Source: Variovorax sp. (lineage in GTDB: Bacteria; Pseudomonadota; Gammaproteobacteria; Burkholderiales; Burkholderiaceae_C). From it: a DNA stretch of 64,000 bases. Where the stretch lies: contig SEGS01000033.1 in the NCBI GenBank assembly GCA_004210915.1, positions 1 to 64,000 on the forward strand, given 5' to 3'. The position numbers and the translations under genes were made by a program. This document shows positions 19,584 through 27,817 of this stretch, one piece after another (position 1 is the stretch's first letter; every line of letters begins with the position of its first letter). Under the pieces are notes generated by a model. It was not told where the DNA came from and did not search any database. It saw only the letters and a program-made list of their open reading frames with translations.

Positions 19584-20267
19584 TCAGTTCGCGCCGTAGC
19601 GCGCCCGGTACGCGAGAACTCCCTCTCGATGAACGTCGAGCGCACCGTCGGCCCGACTCGAAAGGTAATGTAGCAAGTCATCGAGGTTTGCGATGGCAAT
19701 CACTTCCAGCCCGAGCTGATTGCGGACATATTGCACAGCGCTGTGGTCGACGTCCGCGCCGTTCTCGGTGGCCTTTTCCTGGCGATCGAGCGCAATGGCC
19801 ACCGCGTGCGGCGTGGCGCCGGCCGCGCGGATGGCGGCGATCGACTCGCGCACGGCGGTTCCGGCCGACATCACGTCGTCGACGATCAGCACGCGCCCCT
19901 TGAGCGGCGCGCCGACCAGCGTGCCGCCTTCGCCATGGTCCTTGGCCTCCTTGCGGTTGTAGGCAAAGGGCACGTTGCGGCCGCGCCGCGCCAGTTCGGC
20001 CGCCACGGTCGCGCCAAGCGGAATGCCCTTGTACGCGGGGCCGAAGATCATGTCGAATTCGAGTCCGCTGGCGAGCAGCCGCTCTGCATAGAATTCCGCG
20101 AGCCGCAGCATCTTGGCGCCATCGTCGAACAGGCCAGCATTGAAGAAATACGGGCTCAGGCGGCCGGCCTTGGTCTTGAACTCGCCAAAGCGCAACACGC
20201 CGGATTCGATGGCGAACTGCACGAAGTCCTGCGCCAGCGCGCCCTCACCCTTTTTCACTTCAGCCAT
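19584..20267 (-). CDS. pyrE: Orotate phosphoribosyltransferase
   Basis: A 227-residue enzyme that makes orotidine 5'-phosphate in de novo pyrimidine synthesis. Hallmarks are FKTKAGRLSPYFFNAGLFD, FGPAYKGIPLGATVA, the lysine loop FAYNRKEAKDHGEGG and the PRPP-binding motif VLIVDDVMSAGTAVRES. The ATG at 20265-20267 (MAEVKKGEG) has GAGGA upstream. This start is only 12 bp from the divergent xth start, so its promoter must lie inside xth. Confidence 0.95.
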   Translation of the reverse strand: MAEVKKGEGALAQDFVQFAIESGVLRFGEFKTKAGRLSPYFFNAGLFDDGAKMLRLAEFYAERLLASGLEFDMIFGPAYKGIPLGATVAAELARRGRNVPFAYNRKEAKDHGEGGTLVGAPLKGRVLIVDDVMSAGTAVRESIAAIRAAGATPHAVAIALDRQEKATENGADVDHSAVQYVRNQLGLEVIAIANLDDLLHYLSSRADGALDVHREGVLAYRARYGAN

Positions 20268-20279
20268 CGGGAAATCCTC

Positions 20280-21083
20280 GTGTTCAAACTGACCAGCCTC
20301 AACCTCAATGGCCTGCGTTCGGCAACCACCAAAGGGGTGGCCAACTGGGTGGCCGAACTGGCGCCGGATTGTATTTGCATGCAGGAAATCCGCGTCCAGG
20401 CGAGCGACGTCGCGGGCCGCTTCGAAGAGATGGCCGGGCTCAAGGGCCACTTCCACTTCGCCGAGAAGAAAGGCTATGCCGGCACCGCCATCTACACCCG
20501 CCACGCGCCCAGCGACGTGGTGGTCGGCTGGGGCGATGCCGAGTTCGACGCCGAAGGCCGCTACCTCGAGCTGCGCTTCGACACGCCGCGGCGCAAGCTG
20601 TCGATCATCAGTTGCTACTTTCCGAGCGGCAGTTCGGGGGAGGAGCGGCAGGCCGCCAAGTTCCGTTTCCTCGCGGGCTTCATGCCCTATCTCGCCGCGC
20701 TGAAGAAGACGCGTGAGTTCATCCTCTGCGGCGACATCAACATCGCACACAAGCAAGCCGACCTCAAGAACTGGAAGGGCAACCAGAAGAACAGCGGCTT
20801 CCTGCCCGAAGAGCGCGCCTGGATGACGCGCCTGCTCGATGCCGGCGCCGAGGGCGCGGGCCTGGTCGACGTGTACCGTCACCTGCAGCCCGACACCACC
20901 GACGCCTGCTACACGTGGTGGAGCAACCGCGGCCAGGCCTACGCCAAGAACGTGGGCTGGCGGCTCGACTACCACCTGGCCACGCCCGCGCTCGCCGCGC
21001 TGGCGCGGCACGAGTCCATCTACAAGACGATCAAGTTCAGCGACCACGCGCCGATCACGGTGGACTACGACTTCACCCTGTAA
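20280..21083 (+). CDS. xth: Exodeoxyribonuclease III
   Basis: A 267-residue EEP-family AP endonuclease/3'-5' exonuclease of base-excision repair. Motifs in order: SLNLNGLRSA, CMQEIRVQA (catalytic Glu), YTRHAP, ILCGDINIAH, and the C-terminal WRLDYHLATPAL and FSDHAPITVDYDF (catalytic Asp/His). The start is GTG at 20280, which gives MFKLTSLNLNG, the family N-terminus. The ribosome-binding site is poor. It diverges from pyrE with 12 bp between start codons. Confidence 0.94.
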   Translation: MFKLTSLNLNGLRSATTKGVANWVAELAPDCICMQEIRVQASDVAGRFEEMAGLKGHFHFAEKKGYAGTAIYTRHAPSDVVVGWGDAEFDAEGRYLELRFDTPRRKLSIISCYFPSGSSGEERQAAKFRFLAGFMPYLAALKKTREFILCGDINIAHKQADLKNWKGNQKNSGFLPEERAWMTRLLDAGAEGAGLVDVYRHLQPDTTDACYTWWSNRGQAYAKNVGWRLDYHLATPALAALARHESIYKTIKFSDHAPITVDYDFTL

Positions 21084-21086
21084 ACC

Positions 21087-21103
21087 GGTGCGGCCGTCGC
21101 ACC
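21087..21103. terminator. Stem-loop between convergent xth and dctM
   Basis: A 6-bp stem, GGTGCG against CGCACC, around GCCGT, placed 3 bp after the xth stop and 22 bp before the dctM stop. It has no U-tract. Confidence 0.35.
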
Positions 21104-21125
21104 ACGCCGCGCGCGCCAGCGCTTC

Positions 21126-22427
21126 CTAGATCTGCGAAGGCAGCCACGTGGCCAGTGCGGGCCACATGTAGATCAGCCACGCGAGAAAGAGGATCAGGCC
21201 CCAGTACGGAACCGAGCCCGCAAAGATTTCGCTGACCCTGATGTTGCGGTCCGGAATGGCGGCCTTGACAACAAAAACGCCTATGCCGAAAGGCGGCGTG
21301 AGCACACCGGCTTCGATGACCAGGATGCCGATCAGCGCAAAGACGATCGGATCGATGCCCAACGCCATGGCAACCGGCCAGAAGATCGGGACGGTCAGCA
21401 GCATGATGGAGATGCTGTCGATCATCGCGCCCAGAAAGAACCACACGACGACCATGAACAGCAGTGTCCCGCCCAGGCCCAGGCCCATGGATTCCAGCAT
21501 CGCCTGCACCTCCTGCGGGATGCCGTTGAGCGCAATCAGTTTGCTGTAGATGGTGGCCGTCAGCAGTAAAAGCATGATGGGGGTGACAGTTCGCCCGGAT
21601 TCCACGAAGGCACCGAAGAGCCCACGCAGTCGCATGCCTTTGGCCCAGGCCAGAATCGCCGCGCCGACCAGACCAATGGCGCTGCCCTCGGTGGGCGTGA
21701 AATACCCGAACCAGATGCCGCCCAGGGTGATTGCAATCAGCATTGCGACACCGAGCGATCCACCCAACTGGCTCCGCGTAAGGTCAACGCGTTGTTCGCG
21801 CGGGACTTCAGGGGCGCAAGACGGCCTGAGCTTGGCGTAGACCATGCAGTACACCGCATAGAGCAGGGCGAGCAGTAGGCCGGGGAACACGCCGGCAGCA
21901 AACAACTTGCCCACCGACTGCTCGGTCAGGATGGCCCACACGATCATGAAAACCGATGGCGGGATCAGCAGGCCCAGCACCGAGCTTCCCGCGATGCTGC
22001 CTGTGGCGAAGCTGCGGCTGTAGCCGGCGTCACGCATCGCCGGATAGGCCACGTGACTGAAAGCAGCTGCGGCGGCGACGCCCACGCCTGTCACGGCGGC
22101 GAAGACCGCATTGCCTCCGACGGTGGCTACGGCAAGCCGGCCCGGCACACCGCGCAGCCCGCGATTGACGACATTGAAAAGGTCGCTTGCCGCACCGCAA
22201 TGCGCAATGAGCATGCCCATCACGGTGAAACAGGGAATCACGATGAAGTTGTATTCCTTGATTCCCGACAGCGCAGATTGCTGCAGCAGGTTGATCATGG
22301 GCTCTACACCACCCAGCGCGAAATACAGGCCGAGAGCGGCGGAAGCTGCGAATGCGAAGACGATAGGTACGCCGACGATGACGAGTACGAGCAGCGCGAT
22401 GAGGCCGCTCCACATTTCAAACGACAT
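21126..22427 (-). CDS. TRAP transporter large permease (DctM family)
   Basis: A 433-residue protein with about 12 transmembrane segments. It has typical TRAP large-subunit stretches such as PCFTVMGMLIAHCGAASDL, GSIAGSSVLGLLIPPSVFM and the C-terminal PPFGIGVFVVKA. It forms the sodium-driven translocation subunit with the small DctQ subunit. The ATG at 22425-22427 (MSFEMWSGL) overlaps the DctQ gene by 11 bp; the longer upstream frame is not needed. It is the last gene of the leftward operon. Confidence 0.93.
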   Translation of the reverse strand: MSFEMWSGLIALLVLVIVGVPIVFAFAASAALGLYFALGGVEPMINLLQQSALSGIKEYNFIVIPCFTVMGMLIAHCGAASDLFNVVNRGLRGVPGRLAVATVGGNAVFAAVTGVGVAAAAAFSHVAYPAMRDAGYSRSFATGSIAGSSVLGLLIPPSVFMIVWAILTEQSVGKLFAAGVFPGLLLALLYAVYCMVYAKLRPSCAPEVPREQRVDLTRSQLGGSLGVAMLIAITLGGIWFGYFTPTEGSAIGLVGAAILAWAKGMRLRGLFGAFVESGRTVTPIMLLLLTATIYSKLIALNGIPQEVQAMLESMGLGLGGTLLFMVVVWFFLGAMIDSISIMLLTVPIFWPVAMALGIDPIVFALIGILVIEAGVLTPPFGIGVFVVKAAIPDRNIRVSEIFAGSVPYWGLILFLAWLIYMWPALATWLPSQI

Positions 22428-22947
22428 GGTCTGGCTCCTGTTCCGGCGATTGCTCTTCTTCCTTGGCGCCGAGTCGGCCCCGCACGCCGTCGGCCACGAA
22501 GCCAATGCACACCATGGCGGCAATCACCCAGAGCACCAGGGTTCCGAAACGCAGCGGCCAGGCGGGGATGCGGAAGGCGTCGTTGCCGAAGAACTCACCC
22601 GTGTTCCATCCCGCCAGGGCCGGCTCCCAGGAGGCGATCACCATGGCGATGAAAAAAGCGCCGCCGAGCAGATAAGTCAACGCATTCAGTTGGCTTCTTG
22701 CGGCGGGCGGCAGCAGGTCGAGGAAAAACGTCACCCGCAACAGCTTGCGCTGGCGGATCACGTAGGGAGCCTGCATGAAGGTCAGCAGCACCAGGCCGAC
22801 GCCCGCCAATTCCGAGGTGCCCGCAAAAGGCCTGTTCCAGAGGATGCGGCCAGCTACGTCGTAGCAGATCACCGCGGTCAGCACGATCAGGACGCAGGCG
22901 CCCAGTACGTGCAATCCGAGCAGCGCCCGGTCGATCCATAACTTCAT
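22417..22947 (-). CDS. TRAP transporter small permease (DctQ family)
   Basis: A 176-residue protein with four transmembrane helices and the DctQ pattern (MKLWIDRALLGLHVLGACV, then NRPFAGTSELAGVGLVLLTF). The start at 22947 follows GGAAGAGA at good spacing. An in-frame ATG five codons upstream (22962) and one at 22989 are alternatives. It pairs with the large subunit at 21126-22427. A drug-type MFS gene separates it from the DctP gene, which is unusual. Confidence 0.9.
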   Translation of the reverse strand: MKLWIDRALLGLHVLGACVLIVLTAVICYDVAGRILWNRPFAGTSELAGVGLVLLTFMQAPYVIRQRKLLRVTFFLDLLPPAARSQLNALTYLLGGAFFIAMVIASWEPALAGWNTGEFFGNDAFRIPAWPLRFGTLVLWVIAAMVCIGFVADGVRGRLGAKEEEQSPEQEPDHVV

Positions 22948-22966
22948 CGAGTTCTCTTCCATAACG

Positions 22967-24208
22967 TCACGCGCCCTGCAAATCTTCATCGTTCCCGGCT
23001 GCCGGGCCTGCGCCGGCGGCCAACAGGGTCACGATGCCGGCTCCTACCATCAGCACCGCCACGGCAGCGGTGCGCTCTGTCGACGTCCCGGGCAGCAGTG
23101 CCGCGCAACCCGCGACGACCGCGCCTGCGCCCATCTGCAGCATGCCCACGAGGGCCGACGCCATGCCCGCCTGCGAAGGCACAGCTTGCATAACCACGCC
23201 GAGCGCCGCCGGAAACACCATGCCGTGACCCGTGGCGTAAAGCAGCATGCCGACCACCCAGGTCGAAGGTGTGGGCCACCAGACGCACGAAGCAATCACC
23301 AACGCACCAAGGCCCGCCAAAGCGCCGCCCCTGACGCATTGCGCCAGCCCACTGGTGCGCCGGGCGCGGCCGGCCACCCATGCACTGCCCGCCAAAAAGC
23401 CCAGGTAGGTGCCGCCGAGTACCCACGCAATGCCCTGCCCATCCATCCCGGTCGAATCTCGCAGCGCCGACGGGCCTTGCGCAATCAACAGGAAGAAGAC
23501 AGAGCTGATCGCAGCGAAGCCGAGTGCCACGCAGCGCTGTGTTCGCAGCCGCCAGATGACGCCCAGGACCTCCCAGCCGGGTGCGGCGGTCTCTGCGGGG
23601 CGCGTCTCCTTGTGGCGCGTGATCGCGACAAGCCCCACCAACGCAACCAGCGCGGGTACCACGCCCAACGCGACACGCCAGCTGCCGCCCCACGTCAGCA
23701 GCCACCAGCCCAGAATCGGTCCGATGGCAGGCATCAGCGCGAACGCCAGAGAGATGATCGCCATGCCGCGCTGCAGGGAGCGCCCACCGCACAGGTCTCG
23801 CAGCGTGGTGCGCGGTACGACCAGCGCCACGCTCAAGCCCAATCCGGTGACCAGTCGCCCGAGCAACAGGGCTGCCGCGCCGGTGGACATCGCGGCCACC
23901 ATGCTGCCACACAGAGCAAGCGCCAGCCCCCAAGCCAGCGTGCCACGGCGCCCCCACCGGTCGGCACCGATGCCGGCCAGCGGCTGCCCAGCAGCGAGCC
24001 CCAGCACGTAGAGCGCCAACGCGGCTTGCGCCTGAAACGGCGAAAGCTGAAGCCCTTCGCGCAGTGCAGCGTCCAGCGGCACCATCACATTGAGCCCCAG
24101 CGGCGGCAGGCACGCGATGGCAAAGAGCCAGATCAACCATGACCCGATCGAGCGTTGGGGCACCGGAAGGGCCACCGCGTCGTCGTGCCGCTCACAGCGG
24201 ATAGTCAA
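22967..24208 (-). CDS. MFS transporter, Bcr/CflA-like efflux family
   Basis: A 413-residue, 12-helix major facilitator. Motif A is GADRWGRRG between helices 2 and 3; the fourth-helix region LVVPRTTLRDLCGG and the 12-helix layout suggest the drug:H+ antiporter (Bcr/CflA) group. The frame opens with a TTG at 24208, overlapping the DctP stop by 17 bp; a GTG at 24175 is an alternative. It sits inside the TRAP operon between dctP and dctQ, so export of a related acid or pathway by-product is possible (inference). Confidence 0.85.
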   Translation of the reverse strand: MTIRCERHDDAVALPVPQRSIGSWLIWLFAIACLPPLGLNVMVPLDAALREGLQLSPFQAQAALALYVLGLAAGQPLAGIGADRWGRRGTLAWGLALALCGSMVAAMSTGAAALLLGRLVTGLGLSVALVVPRTTLRDLCGGRSLQRGMAIISLAFALMPAIGPILGWWLLTWGGSWRVALGVVPALVALVGLVAITRHKETRPAETAAPGWEVLGVIWRLRTQRCVALGFAAISSVFFLLIAQGPSALRDSTGMDGQGIAWVLGGTYLGFLAGSAWVAGRARRTSGLAQCVRGGALAGLGALVIASCVWWPTPSTWVVGMLLYATGHGMVFPAALGVVMQAVPSQAGMASALVGMLQMGAGAVVAGCAALLPGTSTERTAAVAVLMVGAGIVTLLAAGAGPAAGNDEDLQGA

Positions 24209-25244
24209 TTGGGAATGTGTAGCCGGCTTCCTTCATGAAGCGCACGTAGGTCTTGAGGACCTCCGTCGCAGGTTGCCCCTTGCCATCCAGTTCCTTGGCG
24301 GCTTTGCCGGGCAGATCCTTGAGCAGTTCGGCCCAGCGCTTCTTCTCAACGTCGGGCAAGGTATTGACCTTCACGCCCGCGGCCGTGGCGCGCGCCTCGA
24401 CCTCCATGTCACGCTTCTTGCTGATCTCGGCCACCCGCATCGCGGATTCCTCGGCCACCTGATCGATGATGACCACGACGTCCTTGGGCAGTTTGGCGCG
24501 CGTGTCCAGATTCATGAACGCCACGAGGGTGCTCAGCGAGCCAAATCCGGTCTTGTTGAAGACCTTGGCCACTTCCTGCAGCTTGAACGCTTCCAAGCCC
24601 GAGATATAGAACAGGCTGCCGTCAGCCAGCCCGTTTTGCAGGGCCTGGTAGTGCTCGCCGATGCCAAGGGTGACGGGCGCCGCGCCCAGCGGGATGAACA
24701 ACGGCGCGTTGGTGCCAGCGAGCGCGATGCGCTTGCCCTTGAGCTCGGCGATGGTGTTCCAGTCGAACTTGGTCGTGACGCCGTACGCCTCGGAGGTCAT
24801 CGCACCGATCACGTAGCTGTTGTAGGGCTTCATGCTGGCCTGAAGTGCCGGCACCTCCTTGATCATGCGATTGGAGACCTTCTGCTGCAACACGGGGTCC
24901 GGCGAGGTGAAAGGCACGTAGGCGCTGTAGTTGAGGAGCCCGGCACGCGACTGCTCGAAGCCGATGGGCGACAACCCGATGTCCAGCGTGCCCTTCTGCA
25001 CTGCCTCGATCACGCCATCGACCTTGGCAACGCTGCCGCCCCAAGCCTTGATGAAACGGACGTTGTGCCCCGTCTTTTCCTTGACCCGTTTGGTGACCTC
25101 GGCCGCGAAGTACGTGTCGTAAACACCCACATAGGTCAGCCCTGTCGGATGGCCGCCGCCCATGCGCAGCGTAAAGCTGTCGGCATGCGCCGCCATGGCC
25201 GCCGCGCCGAGTACGGCAAGGATCGTTAGGTTTCTGGCTTTCAT
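24192..25244 (-). CDS. TRAP transporter substrate-binding protein (DctP family)
   Basis: A 350-residue periplasmic protein with a signal peptide (about 1-22, ending AAHADS). The mature part fits DctP proteins: LRMGGGHPTGLTYVGVY, a solvent-exposed KRVKEKTGHNVRFIKAWGG, and the ELKGKRIALAGTNAP segment of the binding site. The ATG at 25242-25244 lies after a purine-rich leader, 22 bp from the hydrolase stop. The ligand is probably an organic acid; the sequence does not identify it. Confidence 0.92.
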   Translation of the reverse strand: MKARNLTILAVLGAAAMAAHADSFTLRMGGGHPTGLTYVGVYDTYFAAEVTKRVKEKTGHNVRFIKAWGGSVAKVDGVIEAVQKGTLDIGLSPIGFEQSRAGLLNYSAYVPFTSPDPVLQQKVSNRMIKEVPALQASMKPYNSYVIGAMTSEAYGVTTKFDWNTIAELKGKRIALAGTNAPLFIPLGAAPVTLGIGEHYQALQNGLADGSLFYISGLEAFKLQEVAKVFNKTGFGSLSTLVAFMNLDTRAKLPKDVVVIIDQVAEESAMRVAEISKKRDMEVEARATAAGVKVNTLPDVEKKRWAELLKDLPGKAAKELDGKGQPATEVLKTYVRFMKEAGYTFPIDYPL

Positions 25245-25266
25245 CGTTTGTCTCCGTCTGGAATCG

Positions 25267-26082
25267 TTATGGGTTTGGCTCGGCCAGCAGGGCCTCGTAG
25301 GCCGAGGGGTTGAGCACATGCGGGTAATGTCCGCCGGTGGGCATGCTCACATGCCGAGCCCCGGGGTATTGCCTTCGCAGCCGCTCGCGAACACTCGGGG
25401 GAATCAAAGGGTCATCGTCGCAGTCGAGCACAGTGATGGCGGTGTCCGGCAGCGGCAGCGGTGGGCAGGGCCTGGACCGTACCACCCCGAGGAAACGCGC
25501 TTGCAGATTCATTGGGCTCTGGCGCTCGGCCAGCATCACCTCCTGAAGCTCCTGCAGTGGCGCGGCCGGCGCAGCGCGCACGCGCTTGAGCCACTCTGCA
25601 TGCAGTTCTTGCGCGCTGATGCTTTCCACGAAGGCCTGGTCAAACATCGGGTTGGCGGCCAGGTCCGTCCCGTCCACGAAGCCGTTGCCCAGTACCAGCG
25701 CGGTCAGGTTCGCCGGGTAGTGCAGCGCATAGAACTGCGCCCAGTAGGCAGAGAACGACGAGCTCACGACACGATGAGGCGCCAATGCCAGGTGGCTCGC
25801 CACCTGCGCCAGACCGCGCGCCAGCCCGGTCGGATCGGCAAGTGCGGGATAGGTCACGGCGACCAGCCGTTGCCGGTCGCCCAGCGCCAACAGCGTTCGC
25901 ACGAACATCGCGCTGTCGCCCACGGAGCCTGGCAGCAGGACGGTGGCGGGATCCGGTCCACCCGTGTCCAGCCATCGCCACTCATGGCCATCGACCACCA
26001 GCGATTGCCATGGGTAGCGCGCTTCGAGCCGTGCCAGAAGCGTCCGCATCGAAGGCTCAGAACTTGCCGTCAGCATCGACAT
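25267..26082 (-). CDS. Alpha/beta-hydrolase fold protein
   Basis: A 271-residue hydrolase-fold protein. An oxyanion-side loop VLLPGSVGDSAMF precedes a nucleophile elbow VVSSSFSAYWAQ, where the flanking glycines of GxSxG are replaced by serines. The candidate acid is in ITVLDCDDDPLIPP and the catalytic histidine in PTGGHYPHVLN. The substituted elbow recalls maspardin-like proteins, so catalysis is not certain. The start at 26082 overlaps the cupin stop by 26 bp; ATGs at 26076 and 26049 are alternatives. It is the second gene of the TRAP operon. Confidence 0.82.
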   Translation of the reverse strand: MSMLTASSEPSMRTLLARLEARYPWQSLVVDGHEWRWLDTGGPDPATVLLPGSVGDSAMFVRTLLALGDRQRLVAVTYPALADPTGLARGLAQVASHLALAPHRVVSSSFSAYWAQFYALHYPANLTALVLGNGFVDGTDLAANPMFDQAFVESISAQELHAEWLKRVRAAPAAPLQELQEVMLAERQSPMNLQARFLGVVRSRPCPPLPLPDTAITVLDCDDDPLIPPSVRERLRRQYPGARHVSMPTGGHYPHVLNPSAYEALLAEPNP

Positions 26083-26620
26083 AGCCCTTGCTTCGCAGTT
26101 CGTCCATGGCCTCGGGCGAGAATTCGGCCTGCGGCGCGTTGCCCCCGATCACAAACAGAAGCCAATGGGTCGTGTCGGGCTCTTCGAAGGTGATGTTTTC
26201 AAAGCGTCGCTGCACCCCTGGAGGGAACGAGATCACGTCCCGCGGCCCGAGTTCGAAGGCCTCCTCCTTGCCATCGACTTCCCACGAGCAGCGCCAGCGA
26301 CCGCTCAGCGGCATGAAAGTCTCGTTCGTGTCGTGGTTGTGCATCATCGGGCCCTTGCCCGGCGACGTTTCGCACATGCCCATATTGAAGCCTTCGTTGA
26401 TCTTGATGGCCGCGTTCTCGGCAGACTTCGAACCAACAGGCGAATGCTTGTCCTTGTCCCCCTCCGGTGGCTGAAAGCCGATCACGTTGTACAAGGTGCG
26501 AACGGCGCTCGGATAGCGACTGTCGGGCAGGCCGCCGTCGGAGCCTTTGAGCTCACTGAACAGCGCGACGCGCTTGCGCATCTCTTCGCGGGTGACTCGG
26601 ATGGTCGGGATTTTTCCCAT
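26057..26620 (-). CDS. Cupin-domain protein
   Basis: A 187-residue protein with one cupin barrel in the second half. Motif 1 is the metal-binding MMHNHDTNETFMPLSG (His, His, Glu); motif 2 is around ISFPPGVQRRFEN. The first 60 residues are charged and not recognisable. Cupins include dioxygenases, isomerases and sensors. As the promoter-proximal gene of an operon with a hydrolase and a TRAP importer, it probably acts on the imported compound. The start is ATG at 26620 behind GAGGAGCC. Confidence 0.85.
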   Translation of the reverse strand: MGKIPTIRVTREEMRKRVALFSELKGSDGGLPDSRYPSAVRTLYNVIGFQPPEGDKDKHSPVGSKSAENAAIKINEGFNMGMCETSPGKGPMMHNHDTNETFMPLSGRWRCSWEVDGKEEAFELGPRDVISFPPGVQRRFENITFEEPDTTHWLLFVIGGNAPQAEFSPEAMDELRSKGYVDADGKF

Positions 26621-26765
26621 GGCTGGCTCCTCGGGTGTCGTGGAAAAAGTATCGGCGCGCGACGCACGCTGCGCGGCGACTGAACGCGGGTCACTTGCTT
26701 GTCTCGTGCCCGCTTGTACGAGAACAAATTAGAGGCCGCGGATGCCCGAAGGGCAATTGGCCAGG

Positions 26766-26782
26766 TCGATAGCCGTTATCGG
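26766..26782. promoter_or_regulatory. Candidate LysR-type operator
   Basis: A perfect inverted repeat, CGATA-GCCGT-TATCG (26767-26781), contains the T-N11-A pattern (T26766, A26778) expected of LysR sites. A second TATCGAT lies 4 bp further on. It is between the divergent cupin operon and the LysR gene, about 70 bp before the LysR start and 145 bp before the cupin start. Confidence 0.5.
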
Positions 26783-26849
26783 TGTATCGATGGGCACAAT
26801 CAAGTCGCAACCAAAGGGGTCGACGAGGGCCTCGAGACGAGGAGACCCC

Positions 26850-27761
26850 GTGCGATTGCGTGACGCCGACCTGAACCTGCTTGTGGCTTTTGACGCGCTC
26901 ATGCGCGAGTGCCACGTGACCCGCGCGGCCAATCTGCTGGACATCAGTCAATCGTCGATGAGCCTGGCCTTGGCCAAGCTGCGCGTGATGTTCAACGATC
27001 CGCTGCTGATCAAGTCCGGCAATGCGCTCATTCCCACCGTGAGGGCGCGCGATCTCATTCCGCAGGTGGAACAGGTCCTAAGCAGTGTCGACTTGCTGAT
27101 GCACGAACAGGCGCCCTTCGACCCGGCGCATGCCAACCAGGTCATCACGATGATCGTGGTCGACTACATCGACTTCATCGTGATGCCCACGCTGATGGCT
27201 GCGCTCGAGCGGGAAGCGCCCGGCGTCTCACTGCGCTTGATCAACCCCAACCCCCGCCGTCTGGGTGAGATCATGAGCCGGGGAGACATCGACCTCGCCT
27301 TGTCGTACTTCCCCACCCCGCCCGAGAACATCCGTACACGCCCGCTGTTCGCGGACCGGCTCGTGGGCGTAGCGCGCAGCGCCCATCCGATGTTCGAGCG
27401 ACCGCTGTCGCTCGAAAAATTCTGCGAGTTCGGGCACGTGGCCATCGAGCCCGGGGAGGGTGCCACGATGTACAACGCACTGGTCGACGACGCGCTGGCC
27501 AACGTCAACATGAAACGACGCATCGTGCTGTCCAAGCCCACCTTCCTCGGCGTGCCGTTCGTGATCGCCAAGACCGACCTGATTGCAACGCTGCCCGAGC
27601 GTCTGGTGCAGCGTTTCACCGACATGGCACCCGTGCGCATCTTCCAGCCCCCGTTGCCGCTGGAGGCTCTCAACGTCGTGTTGATGTGGCACGACCGCAC
27701 GCACAACAACCCGCTGCATCGCTGGCTTCGCGAACTGCTCGCAAAACTGTTCGCGCGGTAG
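26850..27761 (+). CDS. LysR-family transcriptional regulator
   Basis: A 303-residue regulator. The N-terminal helix-turn-helix is DLNLLVAFDALMRECHVTRA followed by ANLLDISQSSMSLALAKLR, close to the NodD/PcpR/NahR-like branch. The C-terminal periplasmic-binding-like domain spans about 95-300. I choose GTG at 26850 because GAGGAGA lies 5 bp upstream, the length is then normal, and the operator at 26766-26782 stays outside the gene. It is divergent from the cupin-TRAP operon, its likely target. Confidence 0.9.
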   Translation: MRLRDADLNLLVAFDALMRECHVTRAANLLDISQSSMSLALAKLRVMFNDPLLIKSGNALIPTVRARDLIPQVEQVLSSVDLLMHEQAPFDPAHANQVITMIVVDYIDFIVMPTLMAALEREAPGVSLRLINPNPRRLGEIMSRGDIDLALSYFPTPPENIRTRPLFADRLVGVARSAHPMFERPLSLEKFCEFGHVAIEPGEGATMYNALVDDALANVNMKRRIVLSKPTFLGVPFVIAKTDLIATLPERLVQRFTDMAPVRIFQPPLPLEALNVVLMWHDRTHNNPLHRWLRELLAKLFAR

Positions 27762-27817
27762 CTCCGGCCTGAGCATGGCCCCGCGAACCTGCGCTAGGCG
27801 GGCCTCTCCTCCTCGCC

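Noticed and set aside
24090-25229. A 379-residue rightward frame opposite dctP
   Set aside because: DctP has a signal peptide and family motifs; this frame is compositionally a shadow.
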